Origin: Streptomyces nigra
GTDB taxonomy: Bacteria > Actinomycetota > Actinomycetes > Streptomycetales > Streptomycetaceae
Assembly: GCF_003074055.1 (NCBI RefSeq)
Contig: NZ_CP029043.1
Location: 6,998,501 to 7,062,500, forward strand
Direction: 5' to 3'
DNA length: 64,000 nt
The first letter of the stretch is position 1. The number at the start of each line of letters is the position of its first letter. The notes under the pieces were generated by a model. That model was not told the DNA's origin, did no database searches, and worked only from the letters and a program-made list of their open reading frames with translations. The position numbers were made by a program, and so were the translations under genes. Positions 38,947 to 47,195 of this stretch are shown in pieces.

Positions 38947-39345
38947 GTGTCCATTGCCCAGAATCCCTTGTCGATCAAGGTGGAAGTGCCCAGGGAGGAC
39001 GCCGTGCTGCTGACGGTCGAGGGTGACCTGGACATGGACACGGCCACCGAGCTGCAGCACCACCTGGCCAACCAGCTCCATCACGGCCGCCGCCACTTCC
39101 TGCTCGACATCGCCGGCGTGCCCTTCATGGACTCGTCCGGCATGAACATCGTGCTGCGGGCCTACCAGGAGGTGCGGGAGATCCCCGGCGGTGTGTACGT
39201 GATCTCGCCGACCCCCGCGGTCCGGCGGATCATGGACCTCACCGGGGTCAGCATCACCGTGCCCATCGTGGAGAGCGTCGAGGAGGCGCTGGCCGTGGCG
39301 GACTCCGGCGGCCCGGTCGCCCCCGAGCCCCCGGACGAGGACTGA
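38947..39345 (+). CDS. STAS anti-sigma factor antagonist
   Basis: 132 residues from a GTG with GGGAGG upstream. The STAS fold is complete: VLLTVEGDLDMDTATEL, HFLLDIAGVPFMDSSGMNIVL with the phosphorylatable Ser in DSSG, and VYVISPTPAVRRIMDLTGV. Unphosphorylated antagonists bind RsbW-type kinases and free the sigma factor. Its partner is probably the divergent RsbW-like protein; the stressosome phosphatases 5 kb downstream could reset it. Confidence 0.93.
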   Translation: MSIAQNPLSIKVEVPREDAVLLTVEGDLDMDTATELQHHLANQLHHGRRHFLLDIAGVPFMDSSGMNIVLRAYQEVREIPGGVYVISPTPAVRRIMDLTGVSITVPIVESVEEALAVADSGGPVAPEPPDED

Positions 39346-39411
39346 ACGCCGCTTTCCATCGGTTTCCACCGGGACGGCCCGCAGGGCGTCTCCTGCCCCC
39401 GCAGGCACAAC

Positions 39412-39429
39412 AGTTGCCGTTTGACAACT
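39412..39429. other. Inverted repeat in a convergent gap
   Basis: AGTTG-N8-CAACT, followed by GGCAAC that also mirrors GTTGCC. It lies in the 225-bp space between the ends of the STAS and MarR genes, where an operator is not expected. A short unannotated transcript may start here, but no gene can be supported. Confidence 0.3.
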
Positions 39430-39570
39430 ATGGCCATGAGGCAACAGAGTGAGCGAGTCATAGCGCGGGAGGGGTGGTGGAACGTGCCGTTCGGCAACGA
39501 CGGTCCGCGCCGCCGTCCGATGGCGCCGACCCCGTCCCTTCCCGGTCCCGTGACCGCGCGGCGACGGGTG

Positions 39571-40050
39571 TCAGGCGCTTCGGGCGTCCGGCTCCTCGTC
39601 GCTCTCGTGGATCTCCGCCGAAGCCGCGCGGCAGAAGGCCTCCAGGCCCTCCAGCAGCGCGTCCCGCTTGGCCACGGGCATCTGCTCCAGGACGGACTGC
39701 AGGGCGGCCTCGCGCCGCGCGCGCAGCTCCGCCAGGAACGTCCGCCCACGCCGGCTCAGATGCAGCCGCAGCTCCCTGCGGCTGGCGGCGCTGGTCTCAC
39801 GCTCGACGAAGCCCACCGCCTGCAGCCGGTCGCACAGCCGGCTCGTGGACGGCGGGGTGGAGCCGAGCGCTTCCGCGAGCATGCGCAGGTTGATGCCGTC
39901 GCTGTGCTCCAGGATGAACAGCACGCGGATCTGGGAGGCGGACACCGGAGAGGTCGAGGCGCGGCCCCACAGGACCTCCAGCAACTCGGCGGCCTCGGAG
40001 GTCATGTGTGCCACCTCGTCCGGCCGCGGATGGGCGTAGGAGGAAGTCAC
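39571..40050 (-). CDS. MarR-family regulator
   Basis: 159 residues (GTG start; an in-frame ATG 15 codons later is possible). Winged helix: VSASQIRVLFILEHSDGINLRMLAEALGSTPPSTSRLCDRLQAVGFVERE and wing SAASRRELRLHLS. A charged helical C-terminus forms the dimer. It diverges from the phosphatase gene at 40207. A second MarR protein with a very similar HTH (STSRLCDRL versus TASRLCDRL) lies at 46005, so the two bracket the stressosome genes. Confidence 0.9.
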   Translation of the reverse strand: MTSSYAHPRPDEVAHMTSEAAELLEVLWGRASTSPVSASQIRVLFILEHSDGINLRMLAEALGSTPPSTSRLCDRLQAVGFVERETSAASRRELRLHLSRRGRTFLAELRARREAALQSVLEQMPVAKRDALLEGLEAFCRAASAEIHESDEEPDARSA

Positions 40051-40206
40051 GGCCCCACTCTTTCAGGCTTGGCGGATGCTGTCAGCCCGCTGTTCCGGGC
40101 AATACGTGCAGAACGATAGATACGGACAAGAGGGACCGACGGCGGTTCCCGCGGTGACGCGGGGGCCGGGCGCCGTCACCGTGACGAGGATGGCCGATCC
40201 GACATC

Positions 40207-41379
40207 GTGAACAGATTCGTGGCAGCCGAGAGGGCGCTGCGCTCCGCGGCACCGCACCGGCTCGTGGAGGCGGCGCGGGACGTGCTGTGCGCCGAGTACG
40301 GCGCGACGTCCGTCGAGCTGTACCTGGCCGACTACGCCCTCGTGCAGCTCCAGGAGGTCCACGCGACCGACGGCCGGGCCGAGTCCGTCCCGGCCCGCGG
40401 CAGCACCGCCGGACGGGCCTTCGGCTCCCAGGAGCCGTACACCGAGAAGCTCACCGGCGGCCGGGTGCGGCTGCACCTCCCGGTGACCGTGCGCGGCGAC
40501 CGCCTCGGCGTCCTCATCGTGACCATGCCCCCCGCCGAAGACGCCGACAGCGCCCTGGACGAGCTCGCCGACATCGCGCAGGTGCTCGGCCACGAGATCG
40601 TCGTCGCCGACCGGGACACCGACGTCTACATGCGGGCCCGTCGCGCCGACCGGCTCACCCTCGCCGCCGAGATGCAGTGGCAGCTCCTGCCCGGACGCTC
40701 CTGCACCGGGCCCGAGTACGCCCTGGGTGCCCAGCTGGAGCCCGCCTACGCGATCCACGGCGACAACTTCGACTGGTCCGCCGACGCCGAACGCCTGATG
40801 GTCTACGTCACCAACGGCATGGGCGAGGGCATCGAGGCGTCCCTGCTGACCAACCTCGGTATCAACGCCCTGCGCAACGCGCGCCGCGCCGGGCTCTCCA
40901 TCGAGGACCAGGCCGCCCTGGCCGACCAGGCCGTCTTCGCCCAGTACCGCGGCGAGTCGTACATCTCCGTGCTCCTCGTCGACCTGGAGCTGCGCACCGG
41001 GCGGCTGCGGGTCGTCGACGCCGGGTCCCCGCGGATGCTGCGGCTGCGCGGCCGCAGCGTCACCCCCGTCGACCTGGAGGCCCAGCTCCCGCTCGGCATG
41101 TTCGAGGAGACCGACTACGTCCCCCACGAGGTCGACCTCGCCCCCGGCGACCGGCTCCTCTTCGTCAGCGACGGGGTGTACGCCGTCTGCGCGCCCGGCG
41201 GCGAGGAGTACGGGGAGCGGGCCCTGGCCCGCGCCATCGTCTCCACCAGCCTGCTGCCCGCCGCCGAGGTCCCCCGGGCCGTCCTGCGGGAGCTGTCCGG
41301 CCACCGCGGCGCCACCGAACCCGCCGACGACGCGCTCGTGGTGTGTCTCGACTGGTTCGGGCCGCCCGAGGTGGCCTGA
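40207..41379 (+). CDS. SpoIIE/PP2C-like phosphatase with altered metal site
   Basis: 390 residues from a GTG without a clear ribosome site. Residues about 15-140 look like a GAF sensor (LCAEYGATSVELYLADYALVQLQ; LHLPVTVRGDRLGVLIV). Residues about 150-390 are the SpoIIE phosphatase fold (RLTLAAEMQWQLLPGRS; FVSDGVYAVCAPGG; ADDALVVCLDW). The first metal motif GGDxYD is His184-Gly-Asp186-Asn-Phe-Asp189, and the second (DGMGHG) is Asn203-Gly-Met-Gly-Glu, so a usual metal-ligand Asp is Asn. It may be a weak enzyme, a variant, or a non-catalytic binder of phospho-STAS proteins. It precedes the RsbR gene by 60 bp. Confidence 0.85.
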   Translation: MNRFVAAERALRSAAPHRLVEAARDVLCAEYGATSVELYLADYALVQLQEVHATDGRAESVPARGSTAGRAFGSQEPYTEKLTGGRVRLHLPVTVRGDRLGVLIVTMPPAEDADSALDELADIAQVLGHEIVVADRDTDVYMRARRADRLTLAAEMQWQLLPGRSCTGPEYALGAQLEPAYAIHGDNFDWSADAERLMVYVTNGMGEGIEASLLTNLGINALRNARRAGLSIEDQAALADQAVFAQYRGESYISVLLVDLELRTGRLRVVDAGSPRMLRLRGRSVTPVDLEAQLPLGMFEETDYVPHEVDLAPGDRLLFVSDGVYAVCAPGGEEYGERALARAIVSTSLLPAAEVPRAVLRELSGHRGATEPADDALVVCLDWFGPPEVA

Positions 41380-41439
41380 CCGGCGGCTCGGCTTCCCCGT
41401 AGGGTCGGGGCAGCGCACAACCAACGAGGAGGGAACTTC

Positions 41440-42339
41440 GTGCCGGAACAGCACACGGCCAAGGACAGGACCGATCCCAAGCAGGAGGTGGGTGCCTTCC
41501 TGCGGGAGCGGCGCGAGCAGATCGCCCAGCGCTGGGCCGACGCCGCGGTGTTCCGCACCGTGTTCACCGTCTCCCGTGACGAGGCGGTCGAGGCGGGCCG
41601 CTCCGTCGTGGAGGCCCTGGCCGCGGTGGCCGCGTCCGGACGGATCGAGGACCTGGAGGCCGACGGCTTCGCCGTGGTCCGCGAGCAGCTCGCGCGCACC
41701 GCGCAGGCCCGCGCCCGGGCCGGCGCCACCATGGGCCAGATCTCCGCGGAGATGGAGGCACTGCGCCCGCCCGTCACCGAGCTGCTGCTCGACGAGCTGT
41801 CCGGCGCACCCGCCGACCACGTCCGCGAGTGCACCACCGTCCTGGCCGTGCTCATGGGCACCCTGCGGCTGGTCATGCTGGAGACGACCACCGTCGCCGG
41901 ACAGGACCTCATCAACCGGCAGCGGCTGGAGATGCTGGAGATCGCCACCCCCGTGATCAAGCTCTGGGAGGGTATCGTCGCCGTCCCGCTCATCGGCACG
42001 CTGGACAGCGCCCGCAGCCAGGTCGTCATGGAGACCCTGCTGGACGCCATCGTCGAACAGCACGCCCGGATCGCGATCCTGGACATCACCGGGGTGCCGA
42101 CCGTGGACTCGCTGGTGGCCCAGCACCTGATGAAGACCGTCGCGGCGGCCCGGCTCATGGGCGCCGAGTGCATCGTCTCCGGCATCCGGCCGGCCATCGC
42201 GCAGACCATCGTCCACCTCGGCATCGACCTCAGCTCGATCCAGACCCGCGCCAGCCTCGCGGACGCCCTGGCCTACGCCCTCCAGCAGCAGGGCGCGCAC
42301 ATCGTGCCCTCCGCCGGCCCCGTCGTGGAGCCGCGGTGA
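41440..42339 (+). CDS. rsbR: RsbR-type stressosome co-antagonist
   Basis: 299 residues, GTG with GAGGAGGG upstream. The N-terminal 170 residues are the helical RsbR sensor (FLRERREQIAQRWADAAVF; LINRQRLEMLEIATPVIKLWEGI is the typical linker to STAS). The STAS domain (about 178-285) has LDITGVPTVDSLVAQHLMKT with Ser224 at the site where Thr is usual, and MGAECIVSGIRPAIAQTIVHLGIDL. RsbR proteins form the stressosome shell with RsbS and hold RsbT. First gene of a five-gene overlapping operon. Confidence 0.93.
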   Translation: MPEQHTAKDRTDPKQEVGAFLRERREQIAQRWADAAVFRTVFTVSRDEAVEAGRSVVEALAAVAASGRIEDLEADGFAVVREQLARTAQARARAGATMGQISAEMEALRPPVTELLLDELSGAPADHVRECTTVLAVLMGTLRLVMLETTTVAGQDLINRQRLEMLEIATPVIKLWEGIVAVPLIGTLDSARSQVVMETLLDAIVEQHARIAILDITGVPTVDSLVAQHLMKTVAAARLMGAECIVSGIRPAIAQTIVHLGIDLSSIQTRASLADALAYALQQQGAHIVPSAGPVVEPR

Positions 42340-42755
42340 CCGGGACCGCCACACCGCCCGACGGCTATGTGCCCGTGCTGCGCCTCGGCGGGATCCTGCT
42401 CGTCACCCTGCAGGGCGATCTGTACGACAGCACGGCGGAACGGCTGAGGCAGGACATCGGCCGCACCGTCTCCGACGACGCGGTCACCGGTGTCGTCATC
42501 GATCTGTCGGGCGTCGAGATCGTCGACTCCTTCATGGGCCGGGTGCTCAGCGACATCGCCGCCATGACCCAGCTGCTGGCCGCGCAGACCGTCGTCGCCG
42601 GGATGCGCCCGGCCGTCGCCATCACCCTGGTGGAACTCGGCCTGACCCTCCCGGGGCTGCGCACCGCGCTGAGCACCGAGGAGGCCATGAACCTGCTCGG
42701 CGCCCAGGTCGCGGACCTGCCCCGGACCGCCGGCGCCCGCCGGGAGCGGCCGTGA
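42336..42755 (+). CDS. rsbS: RsbS-type stressosome STAS protein
   Basis: 139 residues from a GTG overlapping the rsbR stop by 4 bp (GTGA). Single STAS domain: VPVLRLGGILLVTLQGDLYDSTAERL, then IDLSGVEIVDSFMGRVLSDIA with the RsbT target Ser65, and VVAGMRPAVAITLVELGL. With RsbR it builds the stressosome core; phosphorylation of Ser65 releases RsbT. The next gene begins inside its stop codon. Confidence 0.93.
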   Translation: MTGTATPPDGYVPVLRLGGILLVTLQGDLYDSTAERLRQDIGRTVSDDAVTGVVIDLSGVEIVDSFMGRVLSDIAAMTQLLAAQTVVAGMRPAVAITLVELGLTLPGLRTALSTEEAMNLLGAQVADLPRTAGARRERP

Positions 42756-43195
42756 CCCACAGCACCGGAAGTGTCTCCGCCCGTCTGCCGCTCACCTCGG
42801 ACCTGGACCTGGTCCGGGCCCGGCAGCATGTGCGGCAGATGACCGCCGAGCTCGGGTTCAGCCTGGTCGAGCAGACCAAGCTGGTCACCGCGGCCAGCGA
42901 GCTGGCGCGCAACGCCCTCGTCCACGGCGGCGGCGGCCGGATGGAGTGCACACAGGTGACCGACGGCGGCGTACGCGGCCTGCGCCTCGTCTTCAGCGAC
43001 GACGGCCCCGGCATCGCCGACCTCGACCAGGCACTCTCCGACGGCTACACGTCCGGCGAGGGGCTGGGCATGGGGCTGCCCGGCGCCCGGCGCCTGGTCC
43101 ACGAGTTCTCCGTCGACAGCGCCCGCGGCCAGGGCACCACCGTCACCGTGACGTCCTGGGTCGCCGGGCCGCCCCGGCAGCGAGAGGCACCCTGA
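42752..43195 (+). CDS. rsbT: RsbT-type serine kinase
   Basis: 147 residues from a GTG overlapping rsbS by 4 bp. GHKL kinase with N-box TKLVTAASELARNALVHGGGG, G1 FSDDGPGIAD and G2 EGLGMGLPGARRLVHEF, all canonical. RsbT phosphorylates RsbR and RsbS and, once released, activates a phosphatase. Its stop overlaps the next start (TGATG). Confidence 0.94.
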   Translation: MTHSTGSVSARLPLTSDLDLVRARQHVRQMTAELGFSLVEQTKLVTAASELARNALVHGGGGRMECTQVTDGGVRGLRLVFSDDGPGIADLDQALSDGYTSGEGLGMGLPGARRLVHEFSVDSARGQGTTVTVTSWVAGPPRQREAP

Positions 43196-44268
43196 TGCCG
43201 CGCGTCTGGGAGGTCCCGGTGCACGACTCGACCCGGGTCCGCGACGTCCGTGTCGCGGCCCGGGACGCGGCCGGGCGCGCCCTGCTGCCCGAGGACCGGC
43301 TCGCCGCCGCGGAACTCGTGGCCACCGAGCTGGCGACCAACCTCCTCAAGCACGCGGGCGGCGGACGCGTCCTGCTCGACCTGGTCGTCCCGGCCACGCC
43401 GTCCTACGGCGACGACCCCCTCCGGCTGGTGCAGATCGTCGCCATCGACCACGGCCCCGGCATCGCCGACGTCGAGACGGCGCTGATGGACGGCTTCTCC
43501 ACCAGGGACTCCCTCGGCGCGGGCCTCGGTACCTGCCGGCGCACCTCCGACGGCTTCGGCCTGCACAGCGTGCCCGGCAAGGGGACCGTCGCGATGGCCA
43601 GGATCGGCCCCCGGACCGACCGGCCCGGCACCGGCCCGTACCCGCCGCAGGTCCCGGTGCGGGCCGGCGGCGTCAACGTCCCGCTGGCCGGCGGCGAGTA
43701 CTCCGGCGACGCCTGGACGTGCGTACGCACCGCCGACCGCGTCACGCTGATGCTCGCCGACGGGCTCGGGCACGGCCCCCAGGCCGCCCGCGCCTCCTCG
43801 GCGGCCACGCACGCCCTGCACCAGGCGGCCCATCTGTCCCCGGACGAGCTGCTGCGGCGGATGCACACCGCGCTGCGCGAGACCCGGGGCGCGGCCGTCG
43901 CCGTGGCCCAACTCGACGTGAGTGCCGGGCAGTTGTATTTTGCCGGGGTGGGAAACGCGGGGGCCCGGCTACGTCGTGGAGACACCTGGCACGGACTGGT
44001 CTCGCGCCCGGGCATCGTCGGCGCCCACCTGCCGACGCATCTGCGCCTGCACCAGGAGGCCTGGACCCCCGACAGCCTTCTCGTCCTGCACTCCGACGGC
44101 CTGCCCAGCCGCTGGAGCCCCGGCCCCGCCACCGGCGGACCGACCCTGCTCGACCCCGCCGTCGTCGCCGCCTCGATCGTGCGGGACGCCAGCAGTTCCG
44201 CCCGCCCGGTCCGCGACGACACCGCCGTCGCCGTCCTGAGCCCCAGCCCCCCGGACCGCTCCTCATGA
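43195..44268 (+). CDS. Fused RsbT-like ATPase - SpoIIE phosphatase
   Basis: 357 residues from an ATG overlapping the rsbT stop by 1 bp. Residues 1-140: a second GHKL domain (AAELVATELATNLLKHAGGG; IDHGPGIADVE; SLGAGLGTCRR). Residues about 155-357: a SpoIIE/RsbX-type phosphatase with GGEYSGDAW, LADGLGHGPQAA, SDGLPSRW and DDTAVAV, so the metal Asp residues are present. Its position in the operon matches RsbX, the phosphatase that resets RsbR/RsbS; the fused kinase-like module could let it compete with RsbT. Confidence 0.9.
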   Translation: MPRVWEVPVHDSTRVRDVRVAARDAAGRALLPEDRLAAAELVATELATNLLKHAGGGRVLLDLVVPATPSYGDDPLRLVQIVAIDHGPGIADVETALMDGFSTRDSLGAGLGTCRRTSDGFGLHSVPGKGTVAMARIGPRTDRPGTGPYPPQVPVRAGGVNVPLAGGEYSGDAWTCVRTADRVTLMLADGLGHGPQAARASSAATHALHQAAHLSPDELLRRMHTALRETRGAAVAVAQLDVSAGQLYFAGVGNAGARLRRGDTWHGLVSRPGIVGAHLPTHLRLHQEAWTPDSLLVLHSDGLPSRWSPGPATGGPTLLDPAVVAASIVRDASSSARPVRDDTAVAVLSPSPPDRSS

Positions 44269-45992
44269 TCCGAACCTGGTCTGTCCGCACCGTCACCCAG
44301 GCCGCGCGGGCCCGTATCGCCGCGGCCCGGCTGGCGGCCACCTGCGGGGTCAGTACGGTCGAACGCACCCGTCTGGTCACGGCGTTCACCGCGCATCTGC
44401 GGCAGTGCCTCACCAAGGGCGGAACCTGGCGGATCGGTGTCACGACGACCCCGACGCCCGGCGGCGGCGAGTTCGTCCTCGAGGTCGAACCGGTCGGCCG
44501 CGGCTCCCAGGACCGCCCCGGTCCCTGGCGCATGGCGATCTCCTGCGCCGAGGACGTCGACCTCTCCGACGGCGACCACGGCGCCGACGACCCCGCCTCG
44601 CTGGCCGAGGCCCTGTTCGGCGCCGACGAGGACACCGCCCTGCTGCTGGAACGGCTCGACGAGCAGGAGGCCCTCGTCGCCTTCCACCGGGAGGAACTGC
44701 ACCAGACCAACCAGGGCGTCCTCGCCCTGCACGCCGAACTCGACGCCGCCAACCAGGCCCAGCGCCGCCTCTTCGACGCCGAGCAGAAGGCCCGCAGGGA
44801 GGCCGAGGCGGCCCGCGGCCGGCTGACCTTCCTCGCCGACGCCAGCGCCGCCCTGACGGCCTCCCTGAACCACGAGGCCATCGTGCGGCTGCTGCCCGCC
44901 CTGCTGGTCCCGCGCTACGCCCGTGCCATCGACGTCTGGCTGTTCGACGGCACCGAGCCCGCCCGGGGCGGCGCCTCCCACCCGGCCGCCGCGGTCGTCG
45001 CCGCCCGCCGCGAGCGGCCCCAGTACGCGGCCGACCACCCCGGCGGCCTGCCCGGCGTCGACGACCATCCGCCGTCCGCCCTCGATCCCGGCCGGGCCCT
45101 GCTCTGCATCCCCCTGCTGACCCGCCGGGCCCCGCAGGGCGTCCTCACCCTCACCGCCCCCGACGAGGGCTGGGACGCCGACGACGCCGTCATGCTCGTC
45201 GAGCTGACCCGCCGCGCCAGCATCGCCCTGGAGAACGCCCGGCGGTTCGAGCACAACCGGGACATCGCCGAGACCCTGCAGCGCGCCCTGCTCACCGAGC
45301 TGCCCCGGACCCCCGGACTGACCCTCGCGGCCCGCTACCTCCCCGCCACCCGCGGCCTGAACATCGGCGGCGACTGGTACGACGCCTTCCGCCAGCCCGA
45401 CGGCAGCCTCATCACCGTCGTCGGCGACGTCACCGGGCACGGACTGCACGCCGCGGTGGTGATGAGCCAGCTGCGCACCGCCCTGCGCGCCTACGCCGTC
45501 GACGGCAGCGGCCCCGGCCAACTCCTCACCCGGCTCCACGAGTTCCTGCACCGGCTGCGCATGGACCTGTACGCCACCGCCGTCATCGCCCGCTTCCACC
45601 CGCACGACGACACCCTCACCTGGGCCGCCGCCGGCCACCCGCCACCGGTGCTGCGCACCCCCGACGGCGAGGTGCTCACCCTGGACGCCAAGCCGGGCGC
45701 GATGCTCGGCATCCCCCTGCAGCAGCGGATCGCCGACCACACCGCGCCCGTGCCCCCCGGCTCCACGCTCGCCCTCTACACCGACGGACTGGTGGAGCGC
45801 CGGGCCCAGGGCATCGACCCCGGCATCGGGCGGCTCACCGACGCCCTGGCCACGTTCGGCGCGGACGAACTCGACCAGGACCTCGAAGGGTCCGCCGACC
45901 GGCTGCTGCACCCGCTGCTGCACGACTCCGAGCACGACGACGACGTCTGCCTGCTGCTGTGCCATGTGCACGGCGACGAGCAGCCCGTCTGA
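44265..45992 (+). CDS. RsbU/RsbP-like GAF-SpoIIE phosphatase
   Basis: 575 residues from an ATG overlapping the previous stop (ATGA). Residues 1-110 look like a decayed GHKL half-domain (ARLAATCGVSTVERTRLVTAFTAHL) without N-, G1- or G2-boxes. Residues about 125-190 are coiled coil (EALVAFHREELHQTNQGVL; AEQKARREAEAARGRL). A GAF domain (about 195-345) and a complete SpoIIE/PP2C domain (IGGDWYDAF, VGDVTGHGLHAA, YTDGLVERR, DDDVCLLL) follow. It should dephosphorylate a STAS antagonist such as the one at 38947. The N-terminal remnant may dock RsbT. Last gene of the operon. Confidence 0.92.
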   Translation: MIRTWSVRTVTQAARARIAAARLAATCGVSTVERTRLVTAFTAHLRQCLTKGGTWRIGVTTTPTPGGGEFVLEVEPVGRGSQDRPGPWRMAISCAEDVDLSDGDHGADDPASLAEALFGADEDTALLLERLDEQEALVAFHREELHQTNQGVLALHAELDAANQAQRRLFDAEQKARREAEAARGRLTFLADASAALTASLNHEAIVRLLPALLVPRYARAIDVWLFDGTEPARGGASHPAAAVVAARRERPQYAADHPGGLPGVDDHPPSALDPGRALLCIPLLTRRAPQGVLTLTAPDEGWDADDAVMLVELTRRASIALENARRFEHNRDIAETLQRALLTELPRTPGLTLAARYLPATRGLNIGGDWYDAFRQPDGSLITVVGDVTGHGLHAAVVMSQLRTALRAYAVDGSGPGQLLTRLHEFLHRLRMDLYATAVIARFHPHDDTLTWAAAGHPPPVLRTPDGEVLTLDAKPGAMLGIPLQQRIADHTAPVPPGSTLALYTDGLVERRAQGIDPGIGRLTDALATFGADELDQDLEGSADRLLHPLLHDSEHDDDVCLLLCHVHGDEQPV

Positions 45993-46004
45993 GCCCCGCG
46001 GCGG

Positions 46005-46460
46005 CTACTCGGGGTCCAGGGGGCCGTGGTCGAGGGCGCGCAGCACCCCCTCGAGCCCGACCCGCCGATGGACCGCGACCCCCTCGAACGCGGCCGTGAG
46101 CCGCACCGACAGCAGCCGGGTGAGCTCCGCCAGGAAGCGGTCGCCCTGGGCCGTGGTCTCCAGCCGTACCTCACGCCGGTTGTCCGGCTGCACACAGCGT
46201 CTCAGCAGCCCCGCCGCCTCCAGCCGGTCGCAGAGCCGGCTGGCGGTGGGCAGGCCGATGCGCAGATGCCCGGCCAGCGCGGTCACATTCAGCTCGGGCC
46301 GGCGCCGTACTGCTCTCAGTGCCCGGACCTGACGCGGCGACAGCCGCGGATTCACATCCGCGACCGCCGAGAACCACAACGTCACCAGGCCCTCCACGGC
46401 CTCGACGGTCTCGCGTCCGACGGCGTAGGAGGGGAGGGGGGAATCCTGTTCGGGGGGCAT
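46005..46460 (-). CDS. MarR-family regulator
   Basis: 151 residues from the ATG with AGGACGG upstream; an in-frame extension to 46532 is less likely. Winged helix: LSPRQVRALRAVRRRPELNVTALAGHLRIGLPTASRLCDRLEAAGLLRR and wing PDNRREVRLETT. It converges on the phosphatase gene after 12 bp and lies downstream of the response-regulator gene. It resembles the MarR gene at 39571, which may reflect an old duplication. Confidence 0.88.
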   Translation of the reverse strand: MPPEQDSPLPSYAVGRETVEAVEGLVTLWFSAVADVNPRLSPRQVRALRAVRRRPELNVTALAGHLRIGLPTASRLCDRLEAAGLLRRCVQPDNRREVRLETTAQGDRFLAELTRLLSVRLTAAFEGVAVHRRVGLEGVLRALDHGPLDPE

Positions 46461-46535
46461 GGTCCGTCCTGCCTGGACTTCATCAGTGCAAAGGGGCGTA
46501 CCCCGAGCGGGGCGGAGTACACGGCGAGACATCCC

Positions 46536-47195
46536 CTACGGTTCGATGAGTCCTACGCGGATGGCGTAGCGCGTCAGCTCCAGCCGGTCGCGCAGCCCCA
46601 GCTTCTGCAGCAGATTGGCGCGGTGCCGCTCCACCGTCTTGACGCTGATCACCAGAAGCTGGGCGATCTCCTTCGAGGAGTGCCCCTCGGCGACGAGCTT
46701 GAGGATCTCCTCCTCCCGCTCCGTGATCGGGCGGGCCGGCAGCCGGTCACCCGAACGGATGCGGTCCAGATAGGTGCGGATGAGGGCCGACTCGGCACCC
46801 GGATAGATGAACGGCTCGTCCCGCAGCGCCGCGCGGCACGCCTCGACCAGATCCCGGTCGGCGACGGACTTCGGGACATAGCCGGAGGCACCCGCCTTCA
46901 GTGCCTCGAAGAAGTACTGCTCGTTGTCGTACATCGTCAGCATCAGCGTGCGCAGGCCCGGCTGGACCCGGGACAGCTCGCGCGCCGCCTGGAGGCCGGT
47001 CTGCCGGGGCATCGCGATGTCGAGGATGGCCAGGTCGACGCCGTCGCCCAGCTCCCGGGCCCGCTCGATGGCCTCCGCGCCGTCGGCGGCCTCGGCCACC
47101 ACCGTCAGATCGGGTTCGGCGTCCAGGATGAGCCGCACTCCGCGACGCACCAGGGCGTGGTCGTCGGCGAGCAGAATGCGGGCGGGAGCGGTCAT
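46536..47195 (-). CDS. NarL/LuxR-family response regulator
   Basis: 219 residues. Receiver domain: LLADDHALVRRGVR with the acidic pair, Asp59 in DLAILDIAMPRQ as phosphorylation site, Lys in VPKSVADRD. The C-terminal LuxR HTH is ITEREEEILKLVAEGHSSKEIAQLLVISVKTVERHRANLLQKLGL. It overlaps the histidine kinase gene by 4 bp, which defines its partner. Target genes are unknown; neighbours suggest stress or respiration-related control. Confidence 0.94.
   Translation of the reverse strand: MTAPARILLADDHALVRRGVRLILDAEPDLTVVAEAADGAEAIERARELGDGVDLAILDIAMPRQTGLQAARELSRVQPGLRTLMLTMYDNEQYFFEALKAGASGYVPKSVADRDLVEACRAALRDEPFIYPGAESALIRTYLDRIRSGDRLPARPITEREEEILKLVAEGHSSKEIAQLLVISVKTVERHRANLLQKLGLRDRLELTRYAIRVGLIEP

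Noticed and set aside
39421-39570. A possible small plus-strand gene after the STAS gene (starting MTTMAMRQQSER)
   Set aside because: The frame continues antisense through the MarR gene, there is no ribosome site and no recognisable motif.
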